A DNA stretch of 50,747 nt from an uncultured Prochlorococcus sp. GTDB taxonomy: Bacteria; Cyanobacteriota; Cyanobacteriia; PCC-6307; Cyanobiaceae. The stretch covers positions 1 to 50,747 of the forward strand of contig CACNQS010000009.1 in the NCBI GenBank assembly GCA_902622625.1. The letters are read 5' to 3'. Shown here piece by piece: positions 28,876-38,187 of the stretch. The translations under genes were made by a program, and so were the position numbers. Each line of letters begins with the position of its first letter. Positions within the stretch are counted from its first letter, which is position 1. The notes under the pieces were generated by a model, which was given only the letters and a program-made list of their open reading frames with translations, did no database searches and was not told the origin of the DNA.

Positions 28876-29685
28876 TTAAGGCTTGTATAACCAAAGTACT
28901 TTATTTGATAAGTCAAACTCAAAAAAGATATTATTGATAACTTTCTCGATCATTCTACTCCCAGGAATTAGTCCAAGTATTTTCTTCTTCTTTTTCCCAA
29001 ATGTTAAGGGTTGAATTTTAGGATCAATATTAACCATTTCTGCAGCAAGCTCCCTTGCAACAAATTCATCTCCAACCGCATCAACAAGACCAAGTTCGAG
29101 TGCTTGTGTTCCCGTGAAAATTCTTCCATCAGCAAATTTTCTTACTTCTTCAACAGGTAAATTCCTTCCTTCAGCAACAGCTTCAGTAAATTGTTTGTAA
29201 CTTTCATCTATAAGCCCTTGGAGAAGAGCTCTACCTTCCTCACTTAGAGGTTTATCTGGAGAAAGTATGTCTTTAAAGATGCCGCTTTTTACAGTCTCAA
29301 ATTTAATGCCGATTTTATCTAATAATTCAGATAAATTATTTCCTCTTATAATCACCCCAATAGATCCTGTAATTGTGCCTGGATTAGCAACTATTTTGTC
29401 AGATGCAACACCAATGTAAACGCCTCCAGATGCTGAGATGTTCCCAAAACTAGCAATGACTTTACATCCTTTATCTTTTAGTCTTTTAATAGCAGAGTAT
29501 ATTTCTTGGCTATCCCCCACAGTACCCCCAGGAGAATCAATTCTCACGATTAAAGCAGGAAATTCTCTATCCTCAATTTGTTTAAGAGCTTTAAGGACTG
29601 AAACTCTTGTTGAACTTGTAATAGGCTCATCAATTACTATACGAGCTATTCTTTTTTTTGACTTTCGTCTAAAAGGCCAAATCAT
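28876..29685 (-). CDS. sppA: Signal peptide peptidase SppA, short form
   Basis: 269 residues of family S49. RIDSPGGTVGDSQEIY, the serine-nucleophile region SFGNISASGGVYIGVASDKI and the lysine region SGIFKDILSPDKPLSEEG are present in order. It degrades released signal peptides. There is no clear N-terminal membrane helix; the protein starts MIWPFRRKSKKRIARIV, so it may be soluble or peripherally bound, unlike many SppA proteins. Confidence 0.92.
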   Translation of the reverse strand: MIWPFRRKSKKRIARIVIDEPITSSTRVSVLKALKQIEDREFPALIVRIDSPGGTVGDSQEIYSAIKRLKDKGCKVIASFGNISASGGVYIGVASDKIVANPGTITGSIGVIIRGNNLSELLDKIGIKFETVKSGIFKDILSPDKPLSEEGRALLQGLIDESYKQFTEAVAEGRNLPVEEVRKFADGRIFTGTQALELGLVDAVGDEFVARELAAEMVNIDPKIQPLTFGKKKKKILGLIPGSRMIEKVINNIFFEFDLSNKVLWLYKP

Positions 29686-29737
29686 TCTTTTAAGATAAAT
29701 TCATAAAACTACTTTAAAAAGACTATCAGCAGACCTA

Positions 29738-30679
29738 ATGAATTCAATCCTAAATTGGTTTTTAATGATACTCCCTTTTGCACTTTGGGGTACTTCAATG
29801 GCGGCAATGACTCCTCTAGTATCTAGTGCTGGGCCTGAGTTTGTAGCTTCTTTAAGATTACTTCCTGCGGGGATTCTTGTTCTAATAACAACATATTTGT
29901 TTAAAAGAGATTTAAAAATTTATAAATGCGATTTGAAGTGGTTTTTTGTTTTTACGATTGTTGATGCCACTTTTTTTCAGTTGTTTTTAACTTATGGTAT
30001 TGAAAAAACTGGAGCAGGTTTAGGTTCTGTTTTAATTGATTCTCAACCCCTTTTGGTAGCTATTTTAGCGAGGGCAATTTTTGGGAATTTAATTAATCCA
30101 ATAGGATGGTTAGGATTACTTTTTGGCTTGGGAGGAATAGTATTTTTAGGAGTTCCACAAGAATTTTTAGGGAATTGGTGGTTGATGTCTGATAAGTCTA
30201 TAAATGATGTTGCTTTTAACTTTGGAGAACTTTGGATGCTTGCAGCTTCTCTCGCCATGGCATTAGGAACAATTTTAATTAGATTCACTTGTACTAAAAG
30301 TGATCCAGTGGCAGTTACAGGTTGGCATATGGTTTTAGGGAGTTTGCCCCTAATTATTAAGCACCTCTTACAATCAAATTTCACAATAATTCCAGATTGG
30401 TCAATATTTGATTGGGGACTTATGTCATTTGCAAGTATTTTTGGAGGGGCAATAGCTTATGGATTGTTTTTCTACTTTGCTAATAATAAAGAAATAACTG
30501 GATTTAGTACTCTTGCATTTTTAACACCTGTATTTGCTCTTCTCAGTGGAGGTGTTTGGTTAGATGAAAGACTCACTTTTGTGCAGTGGATAGGAGTAGT
30601 GTTTGTTCTTATCTCAGTATTTTTTGTTAGCCAGAGAAAGAGTTTATGGGAAAATAAATTTTCTGATACTACTATTTAA
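29738..30679 (+). CDS. EamA-family (DMT) transporter
   Basis: 313 residues with ten hydrophobic segments in two EamA repeats. The first opens FALWGTSMAAMTPLVSSAGP and contains GAGLGSVLIDSQPLLVAILA; the second has FGELWMLAASLAMALGTILI and FLTPVFALLSGGVWLDERLT. Family members export metabolites or amino acids; no substrate is evident. It diverges from sppA and lies 28 bases before the GT4 gene. Confidence 0.88.
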   Translation: MNSILNWFLMILPFALWGTSMAAMTPLVSSAGPEFVASLRLLPAGILVLITTYLFKRDLKIYKCDLKWFFVFTIVDATFFQLFLTYGIEKTGAGLGSVLIDSQPLLVAILARAIFGNLINPIGWLGLLFGLGGIVFLGVPQEFLGNWWLMSDKSINDVAFNFGELWMLAASLAMALGTILIRFTCTKSDPVAVTGWHMVLGSLPLIIKHLLQSNFTIIPDWSIFDWGLMSFASIFGGAIAYGLFFYFANNKEITGFSTLAFLTPVFALLSGGVWLDERLTFVQWIGVVFVLISVFFVSQRKSLWENKFSDTTI

Positions 30680-30707
30680 TTAGTTCCTTTTTGTAAAAAG
30701 TCTAATA

Positions 30708-31784
30708 ATGCGAATAGTTTTGATTAGTACTCCAATAGGGTTCTTAGGGAGTGGTAAAGGTGGTGGAGTTGAATTAACTTTAAATTCTTTAGTTTCAGGT
30801 TTAATTTCTTTAGGTCATTCTGTTGAGGTTATAGCTCCAAAAAATTCTAAGTTACATGAAAGTAATGTAAAAGCAAAATTACATTTTGTGGAAGGTGAAG
30901 ATCAAATTAGTTGGCAACATCAAAATTATAATTCTCCCGTGAGTATCCCAGACAATTCTCTCTTAGTAGGAATGCTTGAAAAGGGATTAGATATCGCTAA
31001 ACATGCAGATGTATTGTTGAACATGTCCTATGATTGGTTGCCTATCTGGATGACTCTAAATTTCAAGATACCCATTGCACATGTTATTAGTATGGGTTCT
31101 GAAAGTTCAGTAATTAGTAATTTAATCTCTAAGGTATATGCTAAATATCCAAATAATTTTGCTTTTCATTCGAAAATGCAAGCTAATGATTATCCATTTA
31201 TAAAAAAACCAATAATTATTGGGAATGGGTTTAATTTAGATAATTATATTTTTCAAGATTCAGTTAAGGGACCTTTGGCATGGGTCGGAAGAGTGGCTCC
31301 GGAGAAAGGTTTGGAGGATGCAGTTTATGTAGCAAATCAACTTGGCGAAAAATTAAAAGTTTGGGGATTTATAGAAGATGAGATGTATGCCACAAAGATA
31401 GAAAAATCATTCCCTAAAGGAGCTATAGATTGGATGGGGTTTTTATCAACCGATGAATTACAAAGAGAACTTGGTAAGTGCAGAGGGTTGCTAAATACTC
31501 CGAAATGGAATGAGGCTTATGGGAACGTTATTGTTGAAGCTTTAGCCTGTGGGGTGCCTGTAGTAGCTTATAAAAGGGGAGGACCTAGTGAAATTATTCG
31601 GCATGGCCAAACAGGTTATCTTGCTGATCCTGATGATAAAAATAATATGCTTTCCTATGTAGAGATTATTGAAAAAATAAAGCGTCAGAACTGTAGAGAA
31701 TGGGTAGAAAAAAATGCCTCTGCAGATATATTTGCTAACAAGGTTGTGAACTGGCTTAATAAGGTAATGCATGAATATAAATAA
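30708..31784 (+). CDS. GT4 glycosyltransferase
   Basis: 358 residues of GT-B fold. The N-terminus MRIVLISTPIGFLGSGKGGG then VELTLNSLVSGL is the glycine-rich acceptor loop; the donor domain has LAWVGRVAPEKGLEDAV, WNEAYGNVIVEALACGVPVV and RGGPSEIIRHGQTGYLAD, the E-x7-E and following motifs. Acceptor and donor are unknown. Only 6 bases separate it from the ArnT-like gene, so the two probably act on one lipid- or cell-wall-linked sugar. Confidence 0.88.
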   Translation: MRIVLISTPIGFLGSGKGGGVELTLNSLVSGLISLGHSVEVIAPKNSKLHESNVKAKLHFVEGEDQISWQHQNYNSPVSIPDNSLLVGMLEKGLDIAKHADVLLNMSYDWLPIWMTLNFKIPIAHVISMGSESSVISNLISKVYAKYPNNFAFHSKMQANDYPFIKKPIIIGNGFNLDNYIFQDSVKGPLAWVGRVAPEKGLEDAVYVANQLGEKLKVWGFIEDEMYATKIEKSFPKGAIDWMGFLSTDELQRELGKCRGLLNTPKWNEAYGNVIVEALACGVPVVAYKRGGPSEIIRHGQTGYLADPDDKNNMLSYVEIIEKIKRQNCREWVEKNASADIFANKVVNWLNKVMHEYK

Positions 31785-31790
31785 TATTAA

Positions 31791-33596
31791 ATGATTCTTC
31801 TTAACTCAAAAAAAAGACTTATAAATTTATTGATAGTTTTAGTTTGTGGGATCATTGTATTTATCTTAGGTTTAGGCACTACAGGATTGGTGGATGAAAC
31901 TCCCCCTTTATTTGCCGCTGCGGCACGGACAATGAGTGAATCTGGTGATTGGTTAACTCCAAAAGTTAATGGAATATTCCGTTTTGATAAGCCTCCACTG
32001 ATCTATTGGCTAATGGGTTTTTTTTACTCATTACCGAAAAACGAGATTTGGGATAGTTTCGGAACTCTCTCAGCCAGACTCCCTTCAGCTTTGGCATCAT
32101 TATTTTTAATGATTATGATTGGAGATACGTTGTTTTGTTGGCCACAGAAGAGTGATAGGCAATTTCTCACTCCAATAGTTGCATCATTAGGCTTTGCTCT
32201 TTCTCCATTAATAATTATTTGGAGTAGAACTGCCGTGAGTGATGCACTTTTAACTGGAACCTTAGGGATTAGCCTGCTTTTATTTTGGAGAAGAATGGCA
32301 AGTGAAAATAATGATCAATGTATTTCAGCTTGGGTATTTTTAGGTTTTGCAATTTTAGTTAAAGGACCTGTTGCATTTGTTTTGGCTTTATTGACTATTA
32401 CTTCTTTCTTGTTTTGTCAGAAAAATTGGGAAATGTTGCTTAGTAAGATAAACCCTAGGAAAGGTTTTTTAATAACAACACTAATAAGTGTTCCATGGTA
32501 CGTATTAGAACTTTTTAAAGAGGGAAAGCCTTTTTGGGATAATTTTTTTGGTTACCATAATTTTCAAAGATATACCTCAGTTGTAAATAATCATGCAGAA
32601 CCATTCTGGTTTTTTCTCTACATAATGATATTGGCTTCATTACCATTCACTCCTTTTTTATGTCATGGGATATTTAAAACCTTTAAGGATTTCTTTAAAA
32701 GTTCAAAAGAAATCTGCAATGTCACTGAGACCCTTTATACATATTCTCTATGTTGGTTAACTTCAGTTTTAATCTTCTTTAGCCTTTCTGCAACGAAACT
32801 ACCTAGCTATTGGTTGCCAGCAATTCCAGCGGCGGCATTATTAACTAGTAATAGCTTTATAAGCTTAAAAAATGTAAATAAAAGTTATTCATATTTCTGG
32901 ATTATTAATATTTTAATTTTGTTTGGTTTCTCAATAGCATTCTTTTTCTCGAATATTTGGTTGAGTTTAATTAATGATCCCGAAATGCCTAATCTTGCAT
33001 CTGAACTTTTAAGTTCTGGGATTATTTTCAAAGCTAAAATGTTCTTCTCTTTATTTACCATTTTTGCAATAATCTTATTTTCTTTAAAATCTAGAAATAT
33101 CCTTCTTTATCTTCAAATTTTACTTTTAATTGGACAATCTTATTTGATGTCGCCAATAAGAAAATTAGCAGATACTTCAAGGCAATTACCTTTAAGAAAT
33201 ATCTCAAAATTAATTTTAGATGTTCGCGAGGGAAGAGAAACTTTAGCAATGATCGGGATCAGAAAACCTTCATTACATTATTATTCGAGACAAATAGTTT
33301 TTTATGAACCAAACACTGAAGAGGGGTTAATTAATCTGTCAGAAAGGCTAAACGCTGATAGGAGAGAGAATTATGAGGATCAACCTGATTATGAATATAA
33401 ATCTCTATTAGTAGTAATAGATGAATACTCCACCCGCCGTCAGCAATGGTCAAAAATTAACCATCAAAAATTGGGCAAATTTGGGATTTATAATTTATGG
33501 CGAATTCAAAAAAGTGATTTAAATAAGTATTCGAAATTTTTAGTTAAAAGTGGTTATGAATCTGACTGGGAAAATAGAAAAGTTGAAAAATTTTAA
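31791..33596 (+). CDS. ArnT-like GT-C membrane glycosyltransferase (GT39/83)
   Basis: 601 residues with about 12 membrane helices. The first periplasmic loop, TGLVDETPPLFAAAARTM then NGIFRFDKPPLIYWLM, has the catalytic acidic residue and the F-x-K-P-P motif of ArnT-type enzymes, which transfer sugars from undecaprenyl phosphate. WSRTAVSDALLTGTLGISLL and SATKLPSYWLPAIPA are further family features. A soluble C-terminal domain of about 120 residues ends the protein. Its stop overlaps the convergent 83-codon gene by 4 bases. Confidence 0.88.
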   Translation: MILLNSKKRLINLLIVLVCGIIVFILGLGTTGLVDETPPLFAAAARTMSESGDWLTPKVNGIFRFDKPPLIYWLMGFFYSLPKNEIWDSFGTLSARLPSALASLFLMIMIGDTLFCWPQKSDRQFLTPIVASLGFALSPLIIIWSRTAVSDALLTGTLGISLLLFWRRMASENNDQCISAWVFLGFAILVKGPVAFVLALLTITSFLFCQKNWEMLLSKINPRKGFLITTLISVPWYVLELFKEGKPFWDNFFGYHNFQRYTSVVNNHAEPFWFFLYIMILASLPFTPFLCHGIFKTFKDFFKSSKEICNVTETLYTYSLCWLTSVLIFFSLSATKLPSYWLPAIPAAALLTSNSFISLKNVNKSYSYFWIINILILFGFSIAFFFSNIWLSLINDPEMPNLASELLSSGIIFKAKMFFSLFTIFAIILFSLKSRNILLYLQILLLIGQSYLMSPIRKLADTSRQLPLRNISKLILDVREGRETLAMIGIRKPSLHYYSRQIVFYEPNTEEGLINLSERLNADRRENYEDQPDYEYKSLLVVIDEYSTRRQQWSKINHQKLGKFGIYNLWRIQKSDLNKYSKFLVKSGYESDWENRKVEKF

Positions 33597-33844
33597 CAAA
33601 GCTTTTTTTTAAGAAGAGCATTTTTTAAATCATCAATGCTGCACTTGCTTGGGATGTCAATTTTATTTAGATCTTCCATTAATTCGAGATCGATGACAGA
33701 ATCTTCGGCTAAAAAACTAAAAACTTCATTAATACTTATTCCCATATCTTGAGCCATCTCTGAGATGAGCCTTAAAGTATCCTTCCTTACAGAAATCCTT
33801 AGATCTAAAGGAATATATTCATTTTCAGGGTTTGCTGACTTCAT
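33593..33844 (-). CDS. Small conserved protein, ribbon-helix-helix-like
   Basis: 83 residues. IPLDLRISVRKDTLRLISEM then AQDMGISINEVFSFLAEDSV is the pattern of a strand followed by two helices, as in CopG/Arc-type DNA-binding proteins, and the C-terminal third is acidic then lysine-rich. No toxin partner lies next to it. Function unknown. Confidence 0.55.
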   Translation of the reverse strand: MKSANPENEYIPLDLRISVRKDTLRLISEMAQDMGISINEVFSFLAEDSVIDLELMEDLNKIDIPSKCSIDDLKNALLKKKLC

Positions 33845-33927
33845 ACACTAAATCTTAAGACATTATTTAGTTATCAGGATATAAACTTTACAATATTCAT
33901 CAATTATGCAGTCTAAATAGAATTTAT

Positions 33928-34722
33928 TTATGTTATTCGAACAAATACATTCATTAACATTCTTAATAAAGGAATTGTAATTATTGAAATTAAGGTTGTG
34001 GTAAAAAGAATTTTTGAAGCTATTTTTTGTTTCACGCCATAGGCCTCTGCCATTAATATTGTGGATATTGCAGTTGGGGTTGCTGCCTGAAGAATTACTG
34101 CGGATGATTGATAGAAGTTAAAATTTAAGAATTTGCATACTAAAAAAATAATAAACGGAAGAATAAATAACTTTAATAAAATTGAATATTTAATTTCTTC
34201 ATTTAGATCCAAAATTCTCTCATTTTGATTTGTGATTATTCCAAGTCTTGTACCCACAATTATTATTGCCAAAGCAATAACTATTCTTGCAGGAATCCAA
34301 AGATACTTGCCCAAAATTTCATCTATTTGAAAAAGATATGCAAGAAGTACACCAATAATTCCTCTTGATGCAGGGCTATTTATCAATGCATTTAATAGTC
34401 CTTTGATGTTTGGTATATTATTGCTGTTGGATTTTTCTTGAAGAAAAAAAGGTCCAAATATCCAAGCGAAAAGTGTTGTTCCCAAATCAAATCCAATAGT
34501 GAAATTTATAGTTGTTGAAGGTAGAAGAGCTAGTGCGATTGGTATTCCAAGAAATGATGTATTACCTATAAGGCCTGCTAGTTGCAATGTGTAATTTGGA
34601 AGCCTCTTCTTAAATATTGGGATTATATTTATTAAAGTTATTAATAATCCGATTACAGAGAATGCTAAAAATGCACTTTTAATTAGGTTTATATCTATAC
34701 CTTCTTTTAATAGGAGACCCAT
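33928..34722 (-). CDS. AEC-family (auxin efflux carrier-like) transporter; true start unclear
   Basis: 264 residues from the first ATG, with eight hydrophobic segments. LIGNTSFLGIPIALALLP and LQAATPTAISTILMAEAYGV are the two conserved AEC half motifs. The frame stays open upstream to 34878 and there encodes a convincing first helix (VNIIPFLIIGFLLGKKNPK, then IARPLIGFGIPLSV), which every AEC protein has, but that stretch contains no ATG, GTG or TTG. The gene therefore either uses a rare start (an ATT lies at 34857) or has lost its start codon. Substrate unknown. Confidence 0.75.
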   Translation of the reverse strand: MGLLLKEGIDINLIKSAFLAFSVIGLLITLINIIPIFKKRLPNYTLQLAGLIGNTSFLGIPIALALLPSTTINFTIGFDLGTTLFAWIFGPFFLQEKSNSNNIPNIKGLLNALINSPASRGIIGVLLAYLFQIDEILGKYLWIPARIVIALAIIIVGTRLGIITNQNERILDLNEEIKYSILLKLFILPFIIFLVCKFLNFNFYQSSAVILQAATPTAISTILMAEAYGVKQKIASKILFTTTLISIITIPLLRMLMNVFVRIT

Positions 34723-34925
34723 TACACTTAGTGGAATGCCAAATCCTATTAGGGGTCTTGCTATATATTTTGAAATCTTTGGATTCTTTTTTCCCAGAAG
34801 AAAACCAATGATTAAAAAAGGTATGATATTTACAAAAAGAGAGTAGATAGTATTAATTAAATATTTATTAAAGCAATATTAACTCGCCGTAGTGCAGACA
34901 AAAAGTTTTTATATTAATTGAAAAT

Positions 34926-35150
34926 TTAAATTATTTTCCAGATTGCTTTGTCAGGAATTAGAGGAGATTTATGTAAATTTTCTGGTTCTTTAGTCAAAAC
35001 TCTCCATGAAGGGACCCTACAAGTTATGTAAGCAGGACTTTCTATTAAAACTCCTGGGTTCTCATCAAAAGTACATGTAAAACCTTCTTTCCAATATCCA
35101 CCATTGTTCAGGCTTCCTTTAAACCAAACCCAGCATTTTGAATTTTTCAA
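34926..35150 (-). CDS. Small conserved hypothetical protein
   Basis: 74 residues with a TTG start. Rich in tryptophan and aromatic residues: CWVWFKGSLNNGGYWKEGF, then CTFDENPGVLIESPAYITCR and VPSWRVL. Three cysteines and the beta-rich look suggest a small compact domain. I do not recognise a family. No membrane segment or signal peptide is present. Confidence 0.6.
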   Translation of the reverse strand: MKNSKCWVWFKGSLNNGGYWKEGFTCTFDENPGVLIESPAYITCRVPSWRVLTKEPENLHKSPLIPDKAIWKII

Positions 35151-35236
35151 GATCGGTAAATTTTTTTATTTTATTTTAATCAAGATTTAATTAATAAATC
35201 TAAAGTTTATGAATTTAAAAAAAATTTTTACCCATT

Positions 35237-35494
35237 TTAATTTTTTGAAAAATATATTTTAGAGATTAATATCAATAAATTTAAGATCAGGGTAATTATA
35301 TTTGCTATCAATATTGGTGTAGAAGAAATTTTATAACCGTAAATAATCCAAGACAAAACACCTATAATAAACATTATTAATGTAGTCAAAGAAACATCTT
35401 CAGCCTTTTTTGTTTTTAAAGTTTTTATCAATTGAGGCAGAAATGCTGCTGTTGTTAAAATCGCTGCAAAATATCCAAATACATCTACATTCAT
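35237..35494 (-). CDS. SemiSWEET-type sugar transporter
   Basis: 85 residues with three membrane helices. The PQ-loop motif FLPQLIKTLKTKKAEDVSL in helix 1, followed by GVLSWIIYGYKISSTPILIA with helix 3 after it, matches bacterial SemiSWEETs, which work as dimers to carry mono- or disaccharides. It is 16 bases downstream of the thioredoxin-fold gene on the same strand. Confidence 0.85.
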   Translation of the reverse strand: MNVDVFGYFAAILTTAAFLPQLIKTLKTKKAEDVSLTTLIMFIIGVLSWIIYGYKISSTPILIANIITLILNLLILISKIYFSKN

Positions 35495-35510
35495 AAAAAT
35501 ATTTTAAAAA

Positions 35511-36245
35511 CTATTCTTTAATTAAATTACTCAAAAATCCTAAGGGATCCCTCATGTTTGATGAATATCCAAGCACATCATTTGAAAAAAATTTATAAAT
35601 AACTTGATTTTGATCGTTAAATAAGAAGGAAGCTCCTCTTTGAGGAAGGTATTCTTCATTAAGAATATAATCATTCCAATTTTGAATTATTTCATTCATA
35701 TTATTTAATCTAAATGTTGCCAATTCAAATGGTCTCAAATAACCATCCCCGAAAACCTTTTTAAAAGAATTACCTGAAAAGTTAAAAAATTTTAAGACAT
35801 CAATTTTGTCAACTTCTGAATAGATTTGCTTTGCTTTTCGGTCGCCTGTATAACCTCTAATAACTTCTTTAATTGTTTTAAAAGAATTTATCCCTGATAA
35901 CATTAACAGCATATTGATCCAACCTCCTAAACCAATATCTAATCCTCTTGAGACTTTTAGATTCTTATGGATTTCATTATCAGAAACAACTATTAAATTT
36001 TCTTTGCGAAAGCCAGTAAATTTGCAGAATTTTTCTTTCCCATTTTGGTTCCCAATAGCAATTGCAAAAATATCTAAATTTTTATCTTGATTTTTATCGA
36101 TAAAATTTTTTAAATTTATCGCATATTCAAAGCTATCAAAATCTCCTAATAAACCAAATAAAATAATTAATTTGAATTTTTTATACCCATTAAAGTTGAA
36201 TTCTTCAACAAGATTTTTTATATCATTTTGAAATTTGTCAGTCAC
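35511..36245 (-). CDS. AhpC/TSA-like (PRXL2-type) thioredoxin-fold protein
   Basis: 244 residues with a GTG start. FGLLGDFDSFEYAINL, IFAIAIGNQNGKEKFCKFTG and LGLGGWINMLLML-like segments match the cyanobacterial branch of the AhpC/TSA_2 family. There is no C-x2-C pair, and the peroxidatic position after the first strand has no cysteine (LILFGLLGDFDS), so a classical peroxiredoxin reaction is doubtful. C-terminal RPFELATFRLNNM and RGASFLFNDQNQVIYKF are typical. Exact role unknown. Confidence 0.7.
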   Translation of the reverse strand: MTDKFQNDIKNLVEEFNFNGYKKFKLIILFGLLGDFDSFEYAINLKNFIDKNQDKNLDIFAIAIGNQNGKEKFCKFTGFRKENLIVVSDNEIHKNLKVSRGLDIGLGGWINMLLMLSGINSFKTIKEVIRGYTGDRKAKQIYSEVDKIDVLKFFNFSGNSFKKVFGDGYLRPFELATFRLNNMNEIIQNWNDYILNEEYLPQRGASFLFNDQNQVIYKFFSNDVLGYSSNMRDPLGFLSNLIKE

Positions 36246-36385
36246 GATCGTTCAAATTTTTAATAAATTATTCTCAAAAAAATTTTCTTACATTAATTAG
36301 TATAAAATTTTACATGAAAAAGTTTTTAAAGAAATTAATTTAACGTTTTTAGATTTTATTATTTTAATGTAAACATTTTGAAGTT

Positions 36386-36910
36386 ATGACTGTAGGAATT
36401 TATTACGCAACTACAACTGGAAAAACTGAAGACGTAGCATATCGTCTTCACAACTTTATCTCTTCAGCAGAAGCACCTAAAGATGTATCTGATGTGGATG
36501 ATCTTTCAGAATTTGAAGGTCTTGATGGAATTATCTGCGGGATACCTACGTGGAATACTGGTGCCGATGAAGAAAGATCTGGAACTGCATGGGATTCAAT
36601 CTTAGAGGATATTGGTGAACTTAGTTTATCAGGAAAAAAAGTTGCAATTTTTGGTTTAGGAGATTCTTCCACATATACAGAAAACTACTGTGATGCAATG
36701 GAAGAACTTCATAGTTTCTTCACAAAAGCAGGCGCTGAAATGGTTGGTTACGTAGATAAATCCTCTTATACATTTGATGAGTCTAAAAGTGTTATAGGAG
36801 AAAGTTTTTGTGGATTACCTCTTGATGAGGATAGTGAATCTGATTTGACCGATTCGCGTCTTGAAACATGGGCTTCTCAGCTTAAAGGTGAAATTCCTTC
36901 ATTGGGGTAA
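36386..36910 (+). CDS. isiB: Flavodoxin
   Basis: 174 residues. The FMN phosphate loop is YYATTTGKTEDVA, with a T-T-T-G-K-T variation of the usual T-x-T-G-x-T. The isoalloxazine loops are IPTWNTGADEE, with Trp, and FGLGDSSTYTENYCDA, with Tyr. It is a long-chain flavodoxin with the extra strand near SYTFDESKSV. It replaces ferredoxin as electron carrier under iron limitation. The pcb gene follows 144 bases later in the same direction, like the isiB/isiA pairing of other cyanobacteria. Confidence 0.95.
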   Translation: MTVGIYYATTTGKTEDVAYRLHNFISSAEAPKDVSDVDDLSEFEGLDGIICGIPTWNTGADEERSGTAWDSILEDIGELSLSGKKVAIFGLGDSSTYTENYCDAMEELHSFFTKAGAEMVGYVDKSSYTFDESKSVIGESFCGLPLDEDSESDLTDSRLETWASQLKGEIPSLG

Positions 36911-37053
36911 GCTTTCTCAGACATTACTCACCTAGTTTGTAACATTTGTTCTTTCACAATATGTTTTTTTTACATAAGTAATTAAATCTGTAAAGAACAT
37001 GTAAAAACAATAGCGATAAGCAATATGCTCAATTTGCTGTTTACTTAAATCAA

Positions 37054-38112
37054 GTGTTACAAACTTACGGAAAATCTGATGTCACCTATGACTGGTACGC
37101 AGGGAATTCTGGTGTTGTTGGCCGATCAGGTAAATTCATAGCTGCTCATGCTGCCCATGCAGGCCTAATGATGTTCTGGGCAGGAGCTTTTGGATTATTT
37201 GAATTGGCCCGATACGACGCCAGTATTCCAATGGGTGCACAGAAAGCAATTGTTTTGCCTCACCTAGCGGGTATTGGAATTGGTGGCGTTGAAAATGGTG
37301 TTATTACAGAACCATATGGAATTGTTGTAATTTGCACATTACATCTAATTTTTTCAGCAGTATTGGGTGCTGGGGGATTATTACATTCCAACAAATTTGC
37401 AGGTGATCTTGGAGACTACCCAGAAAATAGTAAGCCACAAAAATTTGATTTCGAATGGGATGATCCAGATAAATTAACCTTTATTCTTGGTCATCATCTA
37501 ATCTTTCTTGGGCTTGGAGCAATTATGTTCGTTGAATGGGCTCGTATTCATGGGATTTACGACCCAGCAATAGGATCTACAAGACAAGTTATTTACAATT
37601 TAGATATTGCCGCTATCTGGAATCATCAATTTGATTTTTTAAAAATAGATAGTCTTGAAGACGTTATGGGAGGACATGCTTTCCTAGCTTTCCTAGAAAT
37701 AATTGGAGGTGTTTTCCATATTTGTACTAAACAATTTGGAGAATATACAGAATTTAAAGGAAAAGGATTACTTGGCGCTGAGGCAATTTTGTCATACTCA
37801 GTGGTTGGTGTTTCTTATATGGCTTTTGTTGCTGCTTTTTGGTGTGCTTCAAATACAACCATATATCCAGTTGATTTATATGGAGAACCCTTAAAGCTTC
37901 AATTTGAATTTGCCCCATATTTTACTGATACAGTAGATTTAGGTTCAGGAGAATATAGCTCAAGAGCTTGGCTTGCTAATACTCATTTTTATTTGGGTTT
38001 CTTTTTCTTACAAGGTCATCTTTGGCACGCACTAAGAGCAATGGGATTTGACTTTAAGAAAATTGGTCAAGCTTTTGACAATATTGAAAATACAAAAATT
38101 ACCCAAAACTAA
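37054..38112 (+). CDS. pcb: Chlorophyll-binding light-harvesting antenna protein Pcb
   Basis: 352 residues, six membrane helices, of the CP43/IsiA family without the large lumenal loop. Key segments are RSGKFIAAHAAHAGLMMFWA, LTFILGHHLIFLGLGAI and EDVMGGHAFLAFLEIIGG, then KQFGEYTEFKGKGLLGAEA and FYLGFFFLQGHLWHALRAMG; the conserved histidines bind (divinyl) chlorophyll. GTG start. It forms membrane antenna rings around photosystems in Prochlorococcus. The location beside isiB suggests an iron-responsive copy, but no Fur box was identified. Confidence 0.93.
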   Translation: MLQTYGKSDVTYDWYAGNSGVVGRSGKFIAAHAAHAGLMMFWAGAFGLFELARYDASIPMGAQKAIVLPHLAGIGIGGVENGVITEPYGIVVICTLHLIFSAVLGAGGLLHSNKFAGDLGDYPENSKPQKFDFEWDDPDKLTFILGHHLIFLGLGAIMFVEWARIHGIYDPAIGSTRQVIYNLDIAAIWNHQFDFLKIDSLEDVMGGHAFLAFLEIIGGVFHICTKQFGEYTEFKGKGLLGAEAILSYSVVGVSYMAFVAAFWCASNTTIYPVDLYGEPLKLQFEFAPYFTDTVDLGSGEYSSRAWLANTHFYLGFFFLQGHLWHALRAMGFDFKKIGQAFDNIENTKITQN

Positions 38113-38130
38113 TTTAATCTAATAAAAAAT

Positions 38131-38157
38131 CTCTCCTTTAACAGGGAGGTTTTTTTT
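38131..38157 (+). terminator. Rho-independent terminator after pcb
   Basis: CTCCTT...AGGGAG forms a short stem with one bulge, followed by eight T residues (38150-38157), 18 bases after the pcb stop. Confidence 0.75.
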
Positions 38158-38187
38158 GTAGAATTATTTCAAGGTTTTAAAAAATTA

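Noticed and set aside
36911..37053. Possible terminator or attenuator between isiB and pcb
   Set aside because: No stable stem with a T run was found; co-transcription cannot be decided.
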